NCBI GenBank assembly: GCA_044361315.1
Contig: JBIKJA010000001.1
Span: 308,319 to 372,318, forward strand
Reading direction: 5' to 3'
Length of the DNA stretch: 64,000 bases
From: Crocinitomix sp044361315
GTDB lineage: Bacteria > Bacteroidota > Bacteroidia > Flavobacteriales_D > Crocinitomicaceae
The notes under the pieces were generated by a model. It was not told the DNA's origin, did no database searches, and saw only the letters and a program-made list of their open reading frames with translations. The number at the start of each line of letters is the position of its first letter. Position 1 is the stretch's first letter. Shown here piece by piece: positions 26,512 through 36,247 of the stretch. Made by a program: the position numbers and the translations under genes.

Positions 26512-29391
26512 ATGAAATTTCAAGATAGACATATTGGGCCAAACGATGCCGAAAAATCCGAAATGTTAGAAGCAATTGGTTTAAAATCTTTAGAGGAACT
26601 AATTGAGAAAACCGTTCCAAGTCAAATCCGATTAAAAAGTCCACTTAATTTAAAAGCGGCAATGTCAGAGTTTGAGTACCTCAACCACATGAAAGAAAAA
26701 GGTGCAAAAAATAAAGTATATACCAACTTTTTAGGACAGGGCTACTTCGGAACCATCGTGCCAAGTGTTAATTTAAGAAATATTTTCGAAAATCCAGGAT
26801 GGTACACAGCCTACACCCCTTACCAAGCAGAAATTGCACAAGGTCGTTTAGAGGCTTTGTTAAATTTCCAAACCATGGTAATGGATTTAACAAAAATGGA
26901 TATCGCCAATGCCTCGTTGTTGGATGAAGGAACGGCTGCTGCCGAAGCAATGATCATGTTCTTTAATTTAAGATCACGCGATCAAAAAGCGGACAATGCG
27001 GTAAAATTCTTCCTTTCAAATACCTGCTACGCACAAACTATCGATGTTGTTATCGGTCGTGCCGAAGCTATGGGAATTACTGTCGAACTTGGAAATCATG
27101 ACGAATTTAAACCGTCTAAAGAATATTTTGGGGCTTGTGTACAATATCCAGATTCGTTTGGTAAGGTAGGCGACCTTTCCGACTTTATTGAAAATGCACA
27201 TGCATTTGATATTAAAGTAGGTGTAGCATCCGATTTAATGGCCTTGGTGGTCTTAACTCCTCCAGGCAAATGCGGTGCAGATGCCGTTTTTGGGAACACA
27301 CAACGGTTTGGCGTTCCAATGGGCTTTGGCGGACCACATGCAGCATTTTTAGCTACTCGCGACGATTATAAGCGTCAATTACCAGGTCGAATCATCGGGG
27401 TGTCAATTGATGCCGATGGAAATTATGCCCTACGAATGGCTTTGCAAACACGTGAGCAACATATCAAACGTGATAAAGCAACTTCCAATATTTGTACCGC
27501 ACAAGCTCTTTTAGCCATCATGGCAAGTATGTATGCGGTTTATCACGGACCAAAACAATTACGGAAAATCGCTATCGAAATGCACTTAAAAGCAGTGTAT
27601 GCCGAAAAACAATTAAAAGAAATGGGGTATAATTCCCTCAACGGAAATTATTTCGATACCTTACATATCCAAACCCCTGCCAATTTATCTACTGAAAAAG
27701 TAAAAACAGTGGCGCTTAGCAAAGGGTTAAATTTACACTATGTAAACGACCGTGAAATCACTATTTCATTAGACGAATCTACCACCAACGAAAGTTTAAA
27801 ATTGTTGTTAACTGTTATGGCAGAAGCTATTGGCAAAACTGCAACTCCTATTGCCGATCAATGGAAATCAGAAAAATGCCCACTTGCCCCAGGTTTACAT
27901 CGATCAGATAAAATTTTAGACTTTGTGGTATTTAATTCTTACCATTCCGAATCAAAAATGATGCGGTATATTAAAAGTTTAGAAAACAAAGACATCTCTT
28001 TGGTTCATTCAATGATTGCATTAGGTTCGTGTACCATGAAATTAAATGCAGCCAGCGAATTAATGCCGTTGTCTTGGCCAGAATTTGCCAATATTCACCC
28101 TCACACACCAGAAAATCAAATTGGAGGGTATATCGAAATTTTATCCGAATTAGCTTCCGATTTATGCGAAATTACTGGATTTGCAGGGATGTCAATGCAA
28201 CCAAATTCTGGTGCGCAAGGAGAATATGCTGGACTCATGGTCATTCGTGCTTATCACCATGCCAATGGCGATTTCCACCGAAACATCTGTTTAATTCCTT
28301 CATCAGCACATGGAACAAATCCAGCTTCTGCAGTAATGGCAGGGATGGAAGTAATTGTCACCAAATGCGATGAAAACGGAAATATCGATGTACAAGATTT
28401 AAAAGAAAAAGCAGAACTTCACAAAGCTAATTTATCGTGTTTAATGGTCACTTATCCATCCACACACGGGGTTTACGAAGAATCTATTATTGACATTACC
28501 TCCATCGTTCACGCAAATGGCGGACAAGTGTATATGGATGGGGCAAACATGAACGCACAAGTTGGGTTAACAAACCCTGGAAACATTGGCGCCGATGTTT
28601 GCCATTTAAATCTTCACAAAACCTTTGCCATTCCTCATGGAGGCGGAGGCCCAGGAATGGGACCAATTGGTGTTGCAAAACATTTAGTGCCATTTTTACC
28701 TGGAAATCCAAACGCCAATCCTGCCGATGCAGCCAAAGAAATTCATTCAATTTCAGCCGCAAAATACGGAAGCGCGTTGGTATCCTTAATCTCTTACGGA
28801 TACATCAAAATGTTAGGCGCCGAGGGCTTAAAAGCATCTACCGAAAACGCCATTTTAAATGGCAATTATTTACGTGTAAAATTAGCACCGCACTACCCTA
28901 TTTTATATACTGGTAAAAACGGAACCGTAGCACACGAAATGATTGCCGATTGCCGTCAATTCAAAAAAACTGCTGGGGTCGAAGTGGCCGATATCGCAAA
29001 ACGATTAATCGATTACGGATTCCACGCACCAACGGTATCTTTCCCAGTAGCAGGAACTTTAATGATCGAACCAACCGAAAGCGAAGACAAAGGAGAAATG
29101 GATCGTTTCATCGAAGCATTAATTTCAATCAGAAAAGAAATTGAAAACATTGCTATACTTGGCTTAGATCACGAAAATAACCTATTGCACAATGCGCCAC
29201 ACACGGCAGCGTGCTTAATTGCCGACGAATGGAAAATGCCATACAGCCGTCAAGAAGCAGCATACCCGGTAAGTTATTTACAATCGTCAAAATACTTCTC
29301 ACCTGTTCGCCGAATCGACAACGCTCACGGTGACCGTAACTTGGTATGCAGCTGCACCCCAATCGAGGCTTATATCGAGACGTCGATTTAG
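26512..29391 (+). CDS. gcvP: Glycine dehydrogenase (decarboxylating), P-protein
   Basis: The 959-residue P-protein is a single chain with both halves of the family. The N-terminal half carries NFLGQGYFGTIVPSVN-like motifs, and the PLP lysine lies in the C-terminal half at LNLHKTFAIPHGGGGPGMGP. It decarboxylates glycine and passes the aminomethyl group to the lipoylated H-protein. GSCTMKLNAASELMP and QPNSGAQGEYAGL are further landmarks. It stands alone: no gcvT or gcvH is in the window. TATATTTG at 26467-26474 looks like a -7 element, but the nearest TTG is 23 bases upstream instead of 19. Confidence 0.97.
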   Translation: MKFQDRHIGPNDAEKSEMLEAIGLKSLEELIEKTVPSQIRLKSPLNLKAAMSEFEYLNHMKEKGAKNKVYTNFLGQGYFGTIVPSVNLRNIFENPGWYTAYTPYQAEIAQGRLEALLNFQTMVMDLTKMDIANASLLDEGTAAAEAMIMFFNLRSRDQKADNAVKFFLSNTCYAQTIDVVIGRAEAMGITVELGNHDEFKPSKEYFGACVQYPDSFGKVGDLSDFIENAHAFDIKVGVASDLMALVVLTPPGKCGADAVFGNTQRFGVPMGFGGPHAAFLATRDDYKRQLPGRIIGVSIDADGNYALRMALQTREQHIKRDKATSNICTAQALLAIMASMYAVYHGPKQLRKIAIEMHLKAVYAEKQLKEMGYNSLNGNYFDTLHIQTPANLSTEKVKTVALSKGLNLHYVNDREITISLDESTTNESLKLLLTVMAEAIGKTATPIADQWKSEKCPLAPGLHRSDKILDFVVFNSYHSESKMMRYIKSLENKDISLVHSMIALGSCTMKLNAASELMPLSWPEFANIHPHTPENQIGGYIEILSELASDLCEITGFAGMSMQPNSGAQGEYAGLMVIRAYHHANGDFHRNICLIPSSAHGTNPASAVMAGMEVIVTKCDENGNIDVQDLKEKAELHKANLSCLMVTYPSTHGVYEESIIDITSIVHANGGQVYMDGANMNAQVGLTNPGNIGADVCHLNLHKTFAIPHGGGGPGMGPIGVAKHLVPFLPGNPNANPADAAKEIHSISAAKYGSALVSLISYGYIKMLGAEGLKASTENAILNGNYLRVKLAPHYPILYTGKNGTVAHEMIADCRQFKKTAGVEVADIAKRLIDYGFHAPTVSFPVAGTLMIEPTESEDKGEMDRFIEALISIRKEIENIAILGLDHENNLLHNAPHTAACLIADEWKMPYSRQEAAYPVSYLQSSKYFSPVRRIDNAHGDRNLVCSCTPIEAYIETSI

Positions 29392-29419
29392 GTTTTAGAA
29401 GCTTGATTTTTTTAAAAAG

Positions 29420-29453
29420 TCCCTCCAAAGGTTTTTGGGGGGATTTTTTTTGG
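29420..29453 (+). terminator. Rho-independent terminator after gcvP
   Basis: A 10-bp stem, TCCCTCCAAA paired with TTTGGGGGGA (one T-G pair), has a 4-nt loop and eight T after it. Confidence 0.8.
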
Positions 29454-29645
29454 ATTGCCCCTCTTAGAGATAGTCCAGTGCTAAATTGTTAATTATCAAT
29501 AATTATTTATTTTAAAATATTGTTTTTAACGCACTAAGGACATGTTTTCATGAAAATTAGGATAGTAAAAAACGGATCCAATGCTGAGGCTGTTCAATTT
29601 GTGAGGTATTAATAAAAGAATAGTATATGCAATTTTATGGGTTCT

Positions 29646-29826
29646 TACTTGCAATGGTAGATAAGTCTTGTCTGTAAGTCATTTTTTAATATTCTAAATG
29701 CCTGCTCTATTCTATAAAGTTCATGACAAAGTTCAATAATAACTGCAAATTAGATCCCCATTATCTGTTTTAATCCTAATGCTCTGACCACTTTCTCGGT
29801 TGATACACTGCTCTATGATATCAATC
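29646..29826 (-). pseudogene. Degenerate transposase C-terminus (IS1634/IS4-like)
   Basis: The 602-bp gap after gcvP has no intact gene. On the minus strand, 29734 to 29646 reads ELCHELYRIEQAFRILKNDL then QTRLIYHCK and a stop. This closely follows the C-terminal 'YREK-type' block of IS1634/IS4-like DDE transposases (Y..xEqaFR.lKn.L.tRpiyH). Upstream, to about 29826, another frame gives coding-like text before it breaks at stops and a frameshift. The catalytic start of the gene is absent. It is dead and shares the gap with a degenerate copy of the MITE-like segment at 29889-29950. Confidence 0.6.
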
Positions 29827-29888
29827 TGTTTAGCTTAGATATTACCTAACCCTCTCGTCACTACTATATAATTGATGTTTTTTTGGGT

Positions 29889-29950
29889 AAACTACAAATA
29901 AATGGTGCAATTAAATGGATAGTGGACTATATTATTTGTGTCTTCGGCAT
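29889..29950 (+). repeat. Degenerate copy of the middle segment of the 61-kb MITE-like element
   Basis: These 62 bases align with 61108-61174: the order AAACTACAA, ATAAATGG, GTGGACTAT and TGTGTCTTCGG is kept, with a 4-5 base deletion and scattered substitutions. Neither terminal repeat of the larger element is present here. Confidence 0.65.
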
Positions 29951-29993
29951 TAGTCGATGAAAATGAAACCATTCTTGTCTTTTTAATGAAAAT

Positions 29994-31760
29994 TTATAAA
30001 TACGAATCGGCAAAGAAATGACAAGCTTTCAAGGATTGTATTTCTACTTTTTCACCAGTATTGGCATTCCAAAAATAAAGAACGGCTGGCTCGGTAATTG
30101 TTTTTTCTGGTTCTACCATAAATTCGATATCCACCCACTCGTCCGTTTTTACAAAATCACCTAAACTAAATATGTGGTTGATTCCACCATAAACAAAGAC
30201 AGCTCGTGTTTCAACAATTGGTGTTCGCGCGCGCGCTTTGAATCCAATGCAAATTTTACTTCCTTTTCTTAGGTGTTGAAGGGGTATTGGAACAGAGGCT
30301 GAATAAGGTTCATACGCACTTACTTCGATAGTCCATTCATCTTCAATAAAATAGGAAGGGCCTTTGAGGAGATTATTTTGTGTCGAATCCAAAGATGGCG
30401 AAATGGATTGTTCTAATGCCCAATGCGCATGAGGATAGATTTTTGCTTTTGGCTCAAAAACTATAAAATTGTCCCAATATTGCTCCTTTGTTGCCGAGCC
30501 GCCAGAAAGGATTCCGTAACGGATTTGATAGGCTTGTGCAATATTGTAGCCAATAAAAATTAGGGTAATGCCAATGGCAAGTCCTCTTTTTAACATTCGA
30601 TTATTGAGTTGCGTTTCAAGCGAAGCGATGATTAGACCGATTAAATAGCCTAGCAAGAGATAATGATCAATCATTACCCGTTGTCCCATTCCTGCCCCGT
30701 AATACCAGCACCACCAACTACTGAAAATATAAATGGTGAGGACATAAAAACTGATTCCTACAAAAAATCGGTGTTTGTCTTTTTTAAAGAGTAAGATAAA
30801 TCCAAAAATAAGGATAAGGAAAGCGATTGGCGTGTAAGTCAGCCATCCTTTTAAGTAAGAAAAAATAAATTCAGAAAAATGAGGAGATGCAAAATTAAAC
30901 CCCTCTTCGCCATACGAATACACCACCCAATTTCCCGTTTGAATTTTCCATAATAAAAATGGAATTAGTAAAATAGGAATTGAAATCAACACACTTTTTA
31001 AAAAGTTTTTCGGTTGAATTAAGGTCGAAAACACCTGTTTGTAAAAAGGAACAGTTGGAATAAAAAAGAACAATAACCCGAAAACTAAAATATTCGTGGG
31101 GCGGGTGATGCCAAGTAAACACAAAACAAAAAGAGCCCAACCAAGGAATTTATATTGCCCAGTGCCCTTGAATTTTAAGATCATAAAGACAAATACATTT
31201 ACGAGGAAAAAATTGTAAACATGGGTCACCGATTGATCATACACCGAATAAAAAAATAAATTCGTTCCCAAGCAAAGAATCAGTGTAGTAAGGTTGCTAT
31301 TGCTAATGGAAAATTTAAAAAACAGCAGTACTTTTTTAAGAAAAACCAACCCTAAAAACAAATATACCCAAAGTCCTATATCAAAAAGCACTTGATAAAT
31401 GGTGCTATACCCATCTGCATCTAAACCAAATAGAAGAGCTAACGCATGGGCAATTAGAAAAAAGGGGAGATATAAGATGGCAACTCCCGGGAAAGTTTTA
31501 TTTACTTGTCCATTTCCATTTGGTTTTAGAAATGATTTTTGAAGCGATTTTGGATAATGTTCTTGGTTTATTTCATCGATAAAACCGTAAGAAAAATCGG
31601 CATAAATAAAAGTGGCGGGCAAATAAGCATAATAAGCCTGTGCATCACCAGCAATTGGTTTTTGATAAGGGTCTGAGTAATCTTTACTAGCAAGGTGAAA
31701 AATAAAAAGGCCTAGGACCAGAATAAGTTGAAATTGATAGGTCAAAATAAAACGTTTCAT
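29994..31760 (-). CDS. Polytopic membrane protein, GT-C glycosyltransferase-like
   Basis: The 588-residue protein has around eleven hydrophobic segments, starting FILTYQFQLILVLGLFIFHL. A short acidic first loop, PIAGDAQAYYAYLPATFIY, has the Asp-rich character of GT-C (dolichyl/undecaprenyl mannosyltransferase-like) enzymes. The final 160 residues are soluble, beta-rich and probably periplasmic (SISPSLDSTQNNLLKGPSYF onward). No exact family is recognised; a sugar-transfer role is only suggested by topology. It is monocistronic, facing away from the transposase debris, and its stop lies about 40 bp from the degenerate repeat at 29889-29950. Confidence 0.6.
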   Translation of the reverse strand: MKRFILTYQFQLILVLGLFIFHLASKDYSDPYQKPIAGDAQAYYAYLPATFIYADFSYGFIDEINQEHYPKSLQKSFLKPNGNGQVNKTFPGVAILYLPFFLIAHALALLFGLDADGYSTIYQVLFDIGLWVYLFLGLVFLKKVLLFFKFSISNSNLTTLILCLGTNLFFYSVYDQSVTHVYNFFLVNVFVFMILKFKGTGQYKFLGWALFVLCLLGITRPTNILVFGLLFFFIPTVPFYKQVFSTLIQPKNFLKSVLISIPILLIPFLLWKIQTGNWVVYSYGEEGFNFASPHFSEFIFSYLKGWLTYTPIAFLILIFGFILLFKKDKHRFFVGISFYVLTIYIFSSWWCWYYGAGMGQRVMIDHYLLLGYLIGLIIASLETQLNNRMLKRGLAIGITLIFIGYNIAQAYQIRYGILSGGSATKEQYWDNFIVFEPKAKIYPHAHWALEQSISPSLDSTQNNLLKGPSYFIEDEWTIEVSAYEPYSASVPIPLQHLRKGSKICIGFKARARTPIVETRAVFVYGGINHIFSLGDFVKTDEWVDIEFMVEPEKTITEPAVLYFWNANTGEKVEIQSLKACHFFADSYL

Positions 31761-31813
31761 TTTTCACAATTTTTTTGACGTTTCCATTTACCTAAATTTA
31801 CCATTTTAAATGG

Positions 31814-32524
31814 CTAACTCAAATTTCTGAAAGCATCATCAATATAGATAAATTTTTCTTTTTTATCGGCGTTGATTCCTTCCAATAGTTCAATAAGTGC
31901 GTCACGAAATGCAACACGATCTTCGTTATTTAAAATGTCCAAAGGCATTAATAAATTCAAATCGTCACGATACTGAAAGTTAACCATGTTTTGATACAAT
32001 TCGATTCGTTTTAAACCAGTAAAATAAAAAAGGTGCATTTCGCGGTTGTAATAGGCCACTACTTTTTTGTCAATGCCTAGTTTAAAAGCTTTTCCGCCTT
32101 TAATCAAGGTCATCAAAAACACCAAACTTTCTAACAATAAAATAGCAATCACGGCAATCATCGGGTAAACAAATTCGGGCGACAATTCGGCAATCCTTGA
32201 AAAAAAATAGATGATAACACCCATAAAAATAGATTCCAAAACCGTATGAACAACTGATAAATTTAAAGAGGATCGTGATAATTTTCGTTCAAAAGCAAAC
32301 CGCTTAAATTTTTTCATATCATTGGCGCCTTGCCATTTACGCCGAATGCGAATGGCGCCTAAAATCAGCACCAACACCGCAAAACTAGTAAATATTTCTA
32401 CTTTATAAGGCAATCCACGAAGGGACATTCCCGAAGCCAGCGATAAATCATAGACCACAGCCATCACCATCAAACTAAAGGCCGCGAGGACTACCCCCGA
32501 AAATATATTGACTACCTTGTTCAT
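31814..32524 (-). CDS. Integral membrane protein, unknown function
   Basis: The 236-residue protein has four hydrophobic segments (about 7-27, 45-62, 96-112, 122-143) and then a soluble C-terminal half containing REMHLFYFTGLKRIELYQ. That half resembles the PH-like or YdbT-type domain of small bacterial membrane proteins, but I cannot name it. Its start overlaps the end of the DUF349 gene by 4 bp (ATGA-type junction), so the two are translationally coupled and probably act together. No signal peptide, no lipobox. Confidence 0.65.
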   Translation of the reverse strand: MNKVVNIFSGVVLAAFSLMVMAVVYDLSLASGMSLRGLPYKVEIFTSFAVLVLILGAIRIRRKWQGANDMKKFKRFAFERKLSRSSLNLSVVHTVLESIFMGVIIYFFSRIAELSPEFVYPMIAVIAILLLESLVFLMTLIKGGKAFKLGIDKKVVAYYNREMHLFYFTGLKRIELYQNMVNFQYRDDLNLLMPLDILNNEDRVAFRDALIELLEGINADKKEKFIYIDDAFRNLS

Positions 32525-34230
32525 TTAGACGCCTCTCTGATCAGCTTTAATCGCGATTTATGTCCTTCAATTTCAGCTTTTGCCTTATCAATATTGGCAC
32601 GAACGTTTTTAAATAACGGATTAGATTCATTTGCATTTGAAAAGAAACTTAAGTTATTTTCTAATTGCATGATTTCTTTCATTAACACGTCAATTTTTCC
32701 TCGAATGGCTAATTGCTCTTGTTGCATTAAATTTTCGCTCTTATCGCTTCCTTTCATGCTGTCCAATTTAGATTGGAACATCATTTTTTCTTTCTCTTCC
32801 TTGCTTAGCTCTATGCTGTTATATTTTTGATCTAAGGCTTCTTTATATGCAGCGTAAACAGCGTCTTTTTCTTTAAACGGAACATTTCCGATTTCAGCAA
32901 AAGCTTTCGACATTTCTTTTAAATCCTGAATGGATTTATGCGGATTTGGATCAACTTGATAGGCTTTAATGGTTTCAATTAAAGCGCGTTTTTTCTCTAA
33001 ATTTTCAGCTCCCTCAACATCTTTTTGGTTAAAATGTGCATCCTTAGCTGCAAAAAAAGCATCAATTGGCTCACGGAATTTTTTCCAAAGTTGGTTTTCA
33101 AATTTAGGGCCAGCGGATCCAAGTTCTTTCCAGGTTTTTTGAAGGGCGATCAATTTTTGACTACCTAATTTCCAATCGCTCGAATCTTTTATCGCTTTTG
33201 CTTCTTCGATCAAGGCATCTTTTTTGGCTTTTACACCATCAAATTTGCTAGTTCGTTCGTCGTAAAACGATTTCTTTTTGTCAAAAAATGAATTGCATAC
33301 CGTTCTAAATTCTTGCCAAATATCTTCGTTTTCTTGTTTTGGGCCAAATCCGATGGTTTTCCATTCGGCTTGTAACGCTAACAAAGCGTCCGTTGTGTTT
33401 TTATAATCGTCATGTCCTTTTACTTCGTTGGCAGTAATGGCAATTGCCTTGTCAATCAACGTGCGTTTTTTAACGATATTTTCCGCTTGTTCAGATCTTC
33501 TTACTTCAAAAAAGGCATGGATTTTTTCGTAAACTAAATTTACAGTTTTCCAATATTCATCTTTGATTTTTTCCCAATCTTCTTGTCGCGTGCCACCAAT
33601 TGCGTTCCAATCATCTTGATAACCGTGCAACATTTTTTCAACATCTTTGATTTTATCAAGCGACAATAGGCCTTTTATCTTTGCAATCACCTCTTGTTTT
33701 AAGCGCAAATTGCGCATCAAATCGTGATCTTTAAGGTCTTTGTAGATATTAATGTTGTATTGAAAGGTGTCAACCAAATTGGTAAATTCTTTTTGAATTA
33801 ACTGGCGTTTTTCTCTTGGTACTGCGCCAACTTCTTTCCAACTATCTTGTATGTCTTTGTAACGACCAATTGCCCGACCGATATTTTCTTCATTTTGAAC
33901 CAAATCTGTAAACGCTGCAATTAAGGCTTTCTTTTTTTCAAAATTTGCTTTTTCTAAATCCTTTTGCGCTTGAATTTCAACTTTCTTTTTTTCTTTAAAG
34001 ACGGTTGAAAAAACATTAAACTCGTTCAGCATAGAAAAAACAGGTTTTTCAATACTTTCTTCAGATTCGCCGGCCTCTATTCGAGCAAGTTTTTCAATTT
34101 CCCATTCGCGCTCTTCTTCATCTTGAATTTTGTAAAACTCGTTTACTAATTCGTTAAACTCAGTAGATGATTCAGATACAAATTCTTGCTCGGCCAAGGC
34201 CTTTATTTTTGCTACAATTTCAGATTTCAT
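32521..34230 (-). CDS. DUF349 domain repeat protein
   Basis: The 569-residue, highly charged helical protein has repeated units of about 70 residues, each with a W-K-x-[IVL]-G core (for example ALQAEWKTIGFGPKQENE, ALQKTWKELGSAGPKFENQL, YQDDWNAIGGTRQEDWE). This is the DUF349 repeat. The tail (about 480-569) is a coiled coil. The cellular role of the family is not established. It is cytosolic and abundant in Lys and Glu. The coupled membrane protein downstream could tether it to the inner membrane; that is inference from gene coupling only. Confidence 0.88.
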   Translation of the reverse strand: MKSEIVAKIKALAEQEFVSESSTEFNELVNEFYKIQDEEEREWEIEKLARIEAGESEESIEKPVFSMLNEFNVFSTVFKEKKKVEIQAQKDLEKANFEKKKALIAAFTDLVQNEENIGRAIGRYKDIQDSWKEVGAVPREKRQLIQKEFTNLVDTFQYNINIYKDLKDHDLMRNLRLKQEVIAKIKGLLSLDKIKDVEKMLHGYQDDWNAIGGTRQEDWEKIKDEYWKTVNLVYEKIHAFFEVRRSEQAENIVKKRTLIDKAIAITANEVKGHDDYKNTTDALLALQAEWKTIGFGPKQENEDIWQEFRTVCNSFFDKKKSFYDERTSKFDGVKAKKDALIEEAKAIKDSSDWKLGSQKLIALQKTWKELGSAGPKFENQLWKKFREPIDAFFAAKDAHFNQKDVEGAENLEKKRALIETIKAYQVDPNPHKSIQDLKEMSKAFAEIGNVPFKEKDAVYAAYKEALDQKYNSIELSKEEKEKMMFQSKLDSMKGSDKSENLMQQEQLAIRGKIDVLMKEIMQLENNLSFFSNANESNPLFKNVRANIDKAKAEIEGHKSRLKLIREASK

Positions 34231-34319
34231 GTTCGGTAATATTTCAATAATTCTTAGATAAGTTTTTATTATCTGGCTTTAGGTTAGTTTGAACAGAATT
34301 AAACAAGTTCGGTTTTAAG

Positions 34320-35231
34320 TTAAAAATGTGCCAAATTGACAAATTTCATCACACGTTCTTGAATTTCTGCTTGGCTTAGTTCTTGGATTCTTTCCGTTCC
34401 AAATTTCTCAACACAAAACGACGCCATGGCAGAACCAGTGATTACGGCTCTTTTCATATTGTCAAAACTAATGTCGTCTATTTTGGCTAAGTGACCAATA
34501 AACCCACCAGCAAAAGTATCACCAGCACCGGTTGGGTCAAAAACTTCTTCTAACGGCAATGCAGGGGCAAAGAAAATTTGATTCGTGTTACTAAATAACA
34601 ATGCACCATGTTCCCCTTTTTTAATGATGAGGTATTTTGGTCCCATATCCATTATAACCTTTGCTGCTTTTGCTAGCGAGTATTCTTTTGACATCTGACG
34701 AGCTTCTTCGTCATTAATGATTAAGACATCCACCAATTTAATTGTTTGCATCAAATCATCCCATGCAATGTCCATCCAAAAATTCATGGTGTCCATAGCA
34801 ATTAATTTCGGACGTCTAGTCAAACGTTCAATAACTTGTCGTTGAACAGAAGGCGCAAGATTACCTAACATTAAATAATCTACATTTTGGCAAGAATCAG
34901 GAATAATTGGATCAAATGTTCCCAATACATTTAGTTCAGTAACTAAGGTGTCTCGCGAATTCATATCGTTGTGATATTTCCCAGACCAAAAGAAAGTTTT
35001 TTCTCCTTTTTTGATTTGAATTCCTTCAATATTGATGCCTCTTCGGGTTAAATCTTCCAAGGTTTCGGTAGGAAAATCTTCGCCAACAACGGACACAATT
35101 TTTTGATTATTAGTAAAATACGAAGATGAAAGCGCAATATATGTACCCGCTCCTCCAATTATTTTATCTGTTTTTCCAAAGGGTGTTTCAATCGCATCAA
35201 ACGCTACACTACCTACTGTTAATAAACTCAT
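34320..35231 (-). CDS. PfkB family sugar/nucleoside kinase
   Basis: The 303-residue kinase starts MSLLTVGSVAFDAIETPFGK with the N-terminal PfkB pattern IGGAGTYIALSSS. The C-terminal signature DPTGAGDTFAGGFIGHL holds the catalytic Asp and anion hole. It phosphorylates a hydroxymethyl group of a sugar or nucleoside, but the substrate is not readable. Close Bacteroidota relatives are usually annotated as ribokinase- or adenosine-kinase-like 'sugar kinase'. ATG 35231 is preferred over an ATG 19 codons upstream that adds an unconserved segment. It stands alone, divergent from the yjbR-like gene. Confidence 0.88.
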   Translation of the reverse strand: MSLLTVGSVAFDAIETPFGKTDKIIGGAGTYIALSSSYFTNNQKIVSVVGEDFPTETLEDLTRRGINIEGIQIKKGEKTFFWSGKYHNDMNSRDTLVTELNVLGTFDPIIPDSCQNVDYLMLGNLAPSVQRQVIERLTRRPKLIAMDTMNFWMDIAWDDLMQTIKLVDVLIINDEEARQMSKEYSLAKAAKVIMDMGPKYLIIKKGEHGALLFSNTNQIFFAPALPLEEVFDPTGAGDTFAGGFIGHLAKIDDISFDNMKRAVITGSAMASFCVEKFGTERIQELSQAEIQERVMKFVNLAHF

Positions 35232-35485
35232 TTGTTCAAATTTAGACTGCAAATATACTGTTTTAGGGATTAGGGTGAAAAATTTCAACCCTTAATTCAC
35301 AAATAAATCCCAGATAATTCGTCTAAACAAATTCGATTTTCGACATCACTCAGGAGAAGGTAAGAAAAAAATTGCTTTCTAACGAAGGATACCGAAGTCT
35401 GTTTCGAAAAAATCAAAACTATTGCAAACCGAGTACGTATAAAAATAATCTTTTTTATCTTTAGCCTTCAAACGGATTAAATCAC

Positions 35486-35839
35486 ATGGATATAGAAGCA
35501 CTCAGAAATTATTGTCTTAGTAAAAAAGAAGTGACCGAAGGCTTTCCTTTTGATGAATCTGTGCTAGTTTTTAAAGTTATGAATAAAGTTTTTTTATTGA
35601 CGAATGTAGATTCTTTTGGAAGTGTCAATTTAAAATGCGATCCAGACAAAGCTATTGAATTACGAGAAAGGTACCATGCGGTTAAACCTGGTTATCACAT
35701 GAGTAAAGCACACTGGAATACGGTGACGATTGGAGAAGATGCCAGTGATGCTTTGATCTATTCTTGGATTGATGATTCGTACAATTTAATTGTAAAAAGT
35801 TTAACAAAAAAACTGCAAGCCGAATTAAACGGGCTTTAA
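35486..35839 (+). CDS. MmcQ/YjbR family protein
   Basis: The 117-residue protein has the usual length and motifs of the YjbR/MmcQ family: ALRNYCLSKKEVTEGFPFDE at the start, KVFLLTNVDSFGSVNLKCDP in the middle, and KAHWNTVTIGEDASDALI with DSYNLIVKSLTKK at the end. The fold is CyaY-like and DNA binding has been suggested for relatives. The physiological role is unknown. It is followed 3 bp later by the S4-domain gene and probably starts the four-gene run 35486-37605. Confidence 0.9.
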   Translation: MDIEALRNYCLSKKEVTEGFPFDESVLVFKVMNKVFLLTNVDSFGSVNLKCDPDKAIELRERYHAVKPGYHMSKAHWNTVTIGEDASDALIYSWIDDSYNLIVKSLTKKLQAELNGL

Positions 35840-35842
35840 ATT

Positions 35843-36223
35843 ATGGCACGAGTCGATAAATTTGTTTGGGCAGTTCGCCTATTTAAAACTAGAACCTTGG
35901 CAGCGAATCAATGCAAAGCCAATAAAGTACTTGTTAATGGCGAATCGGTAAAATCCTCTAAAGAGGTCAAAATTAATGATGTTGTGGGCATCAAACAACA
36001 TGGATGTGTTTTTTCTTATAAGGTGATTGAGTTATTAGAAAAACGGGTCGGGGCGAAACTCGTACAAAATTATATTTTGAATATCACCCCTGCTTCGGAA
36101 GTAGAGAAATATAAAATTCATCAAGCGGCGCAAGCCAGTTACCGAGAAAACGGAATGGGCAAACCAACCACCAAAGAACGCCGAATTTTAGAAAAATTTA
36201 TTCGTGGTGGTGATGTCAATTAA
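35843..36223 (+). CDS. S4-domain RNA-binding protein, Hsp15-like
   Basis: The 126-residue basic protein opens MARVDKFVWAVRLFKTRTLA and continues ANQCKANKVLVNGESVKSSK, the S4 alpha-L RNA-binding motif of the Hsp15/HslR family. Hsp15 rescues 50S subunits carrying nascent peptidyl-tRNA; the same role is likely but not shown. The C-terminal third (QAAQASYRENGMGKPTTKER) is the family's basic tail. It lies in a tight cluster with the YjbR-like gene (3-bp gap) and the TatD gene (24-bp gap). Confidence 0.87.
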   Translation: MARVDKFVWAVRLFKTRTLAANQCKANKVLVNGESVKSSKEVKINDVVGIKQHGCVFSYKVIELLEKRVGAKLVQNYILNITPASEVEKYKIHQAAQASYRENGMGKPTTKERRILEKFIRGGDVN

Positions 36224-36247
36224 GGTTCTTTCATTTGAATAAATCGA

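Noticed and set aside
29737..29826. A TDNG motif (IKTDNGDL) suggesting an IS3/IS481 integrase core
   Set aside because: The following frame matches an IS1634/IS4-like C-terminus, so TDNG is probably coincidental; kept only as part of the remnant.
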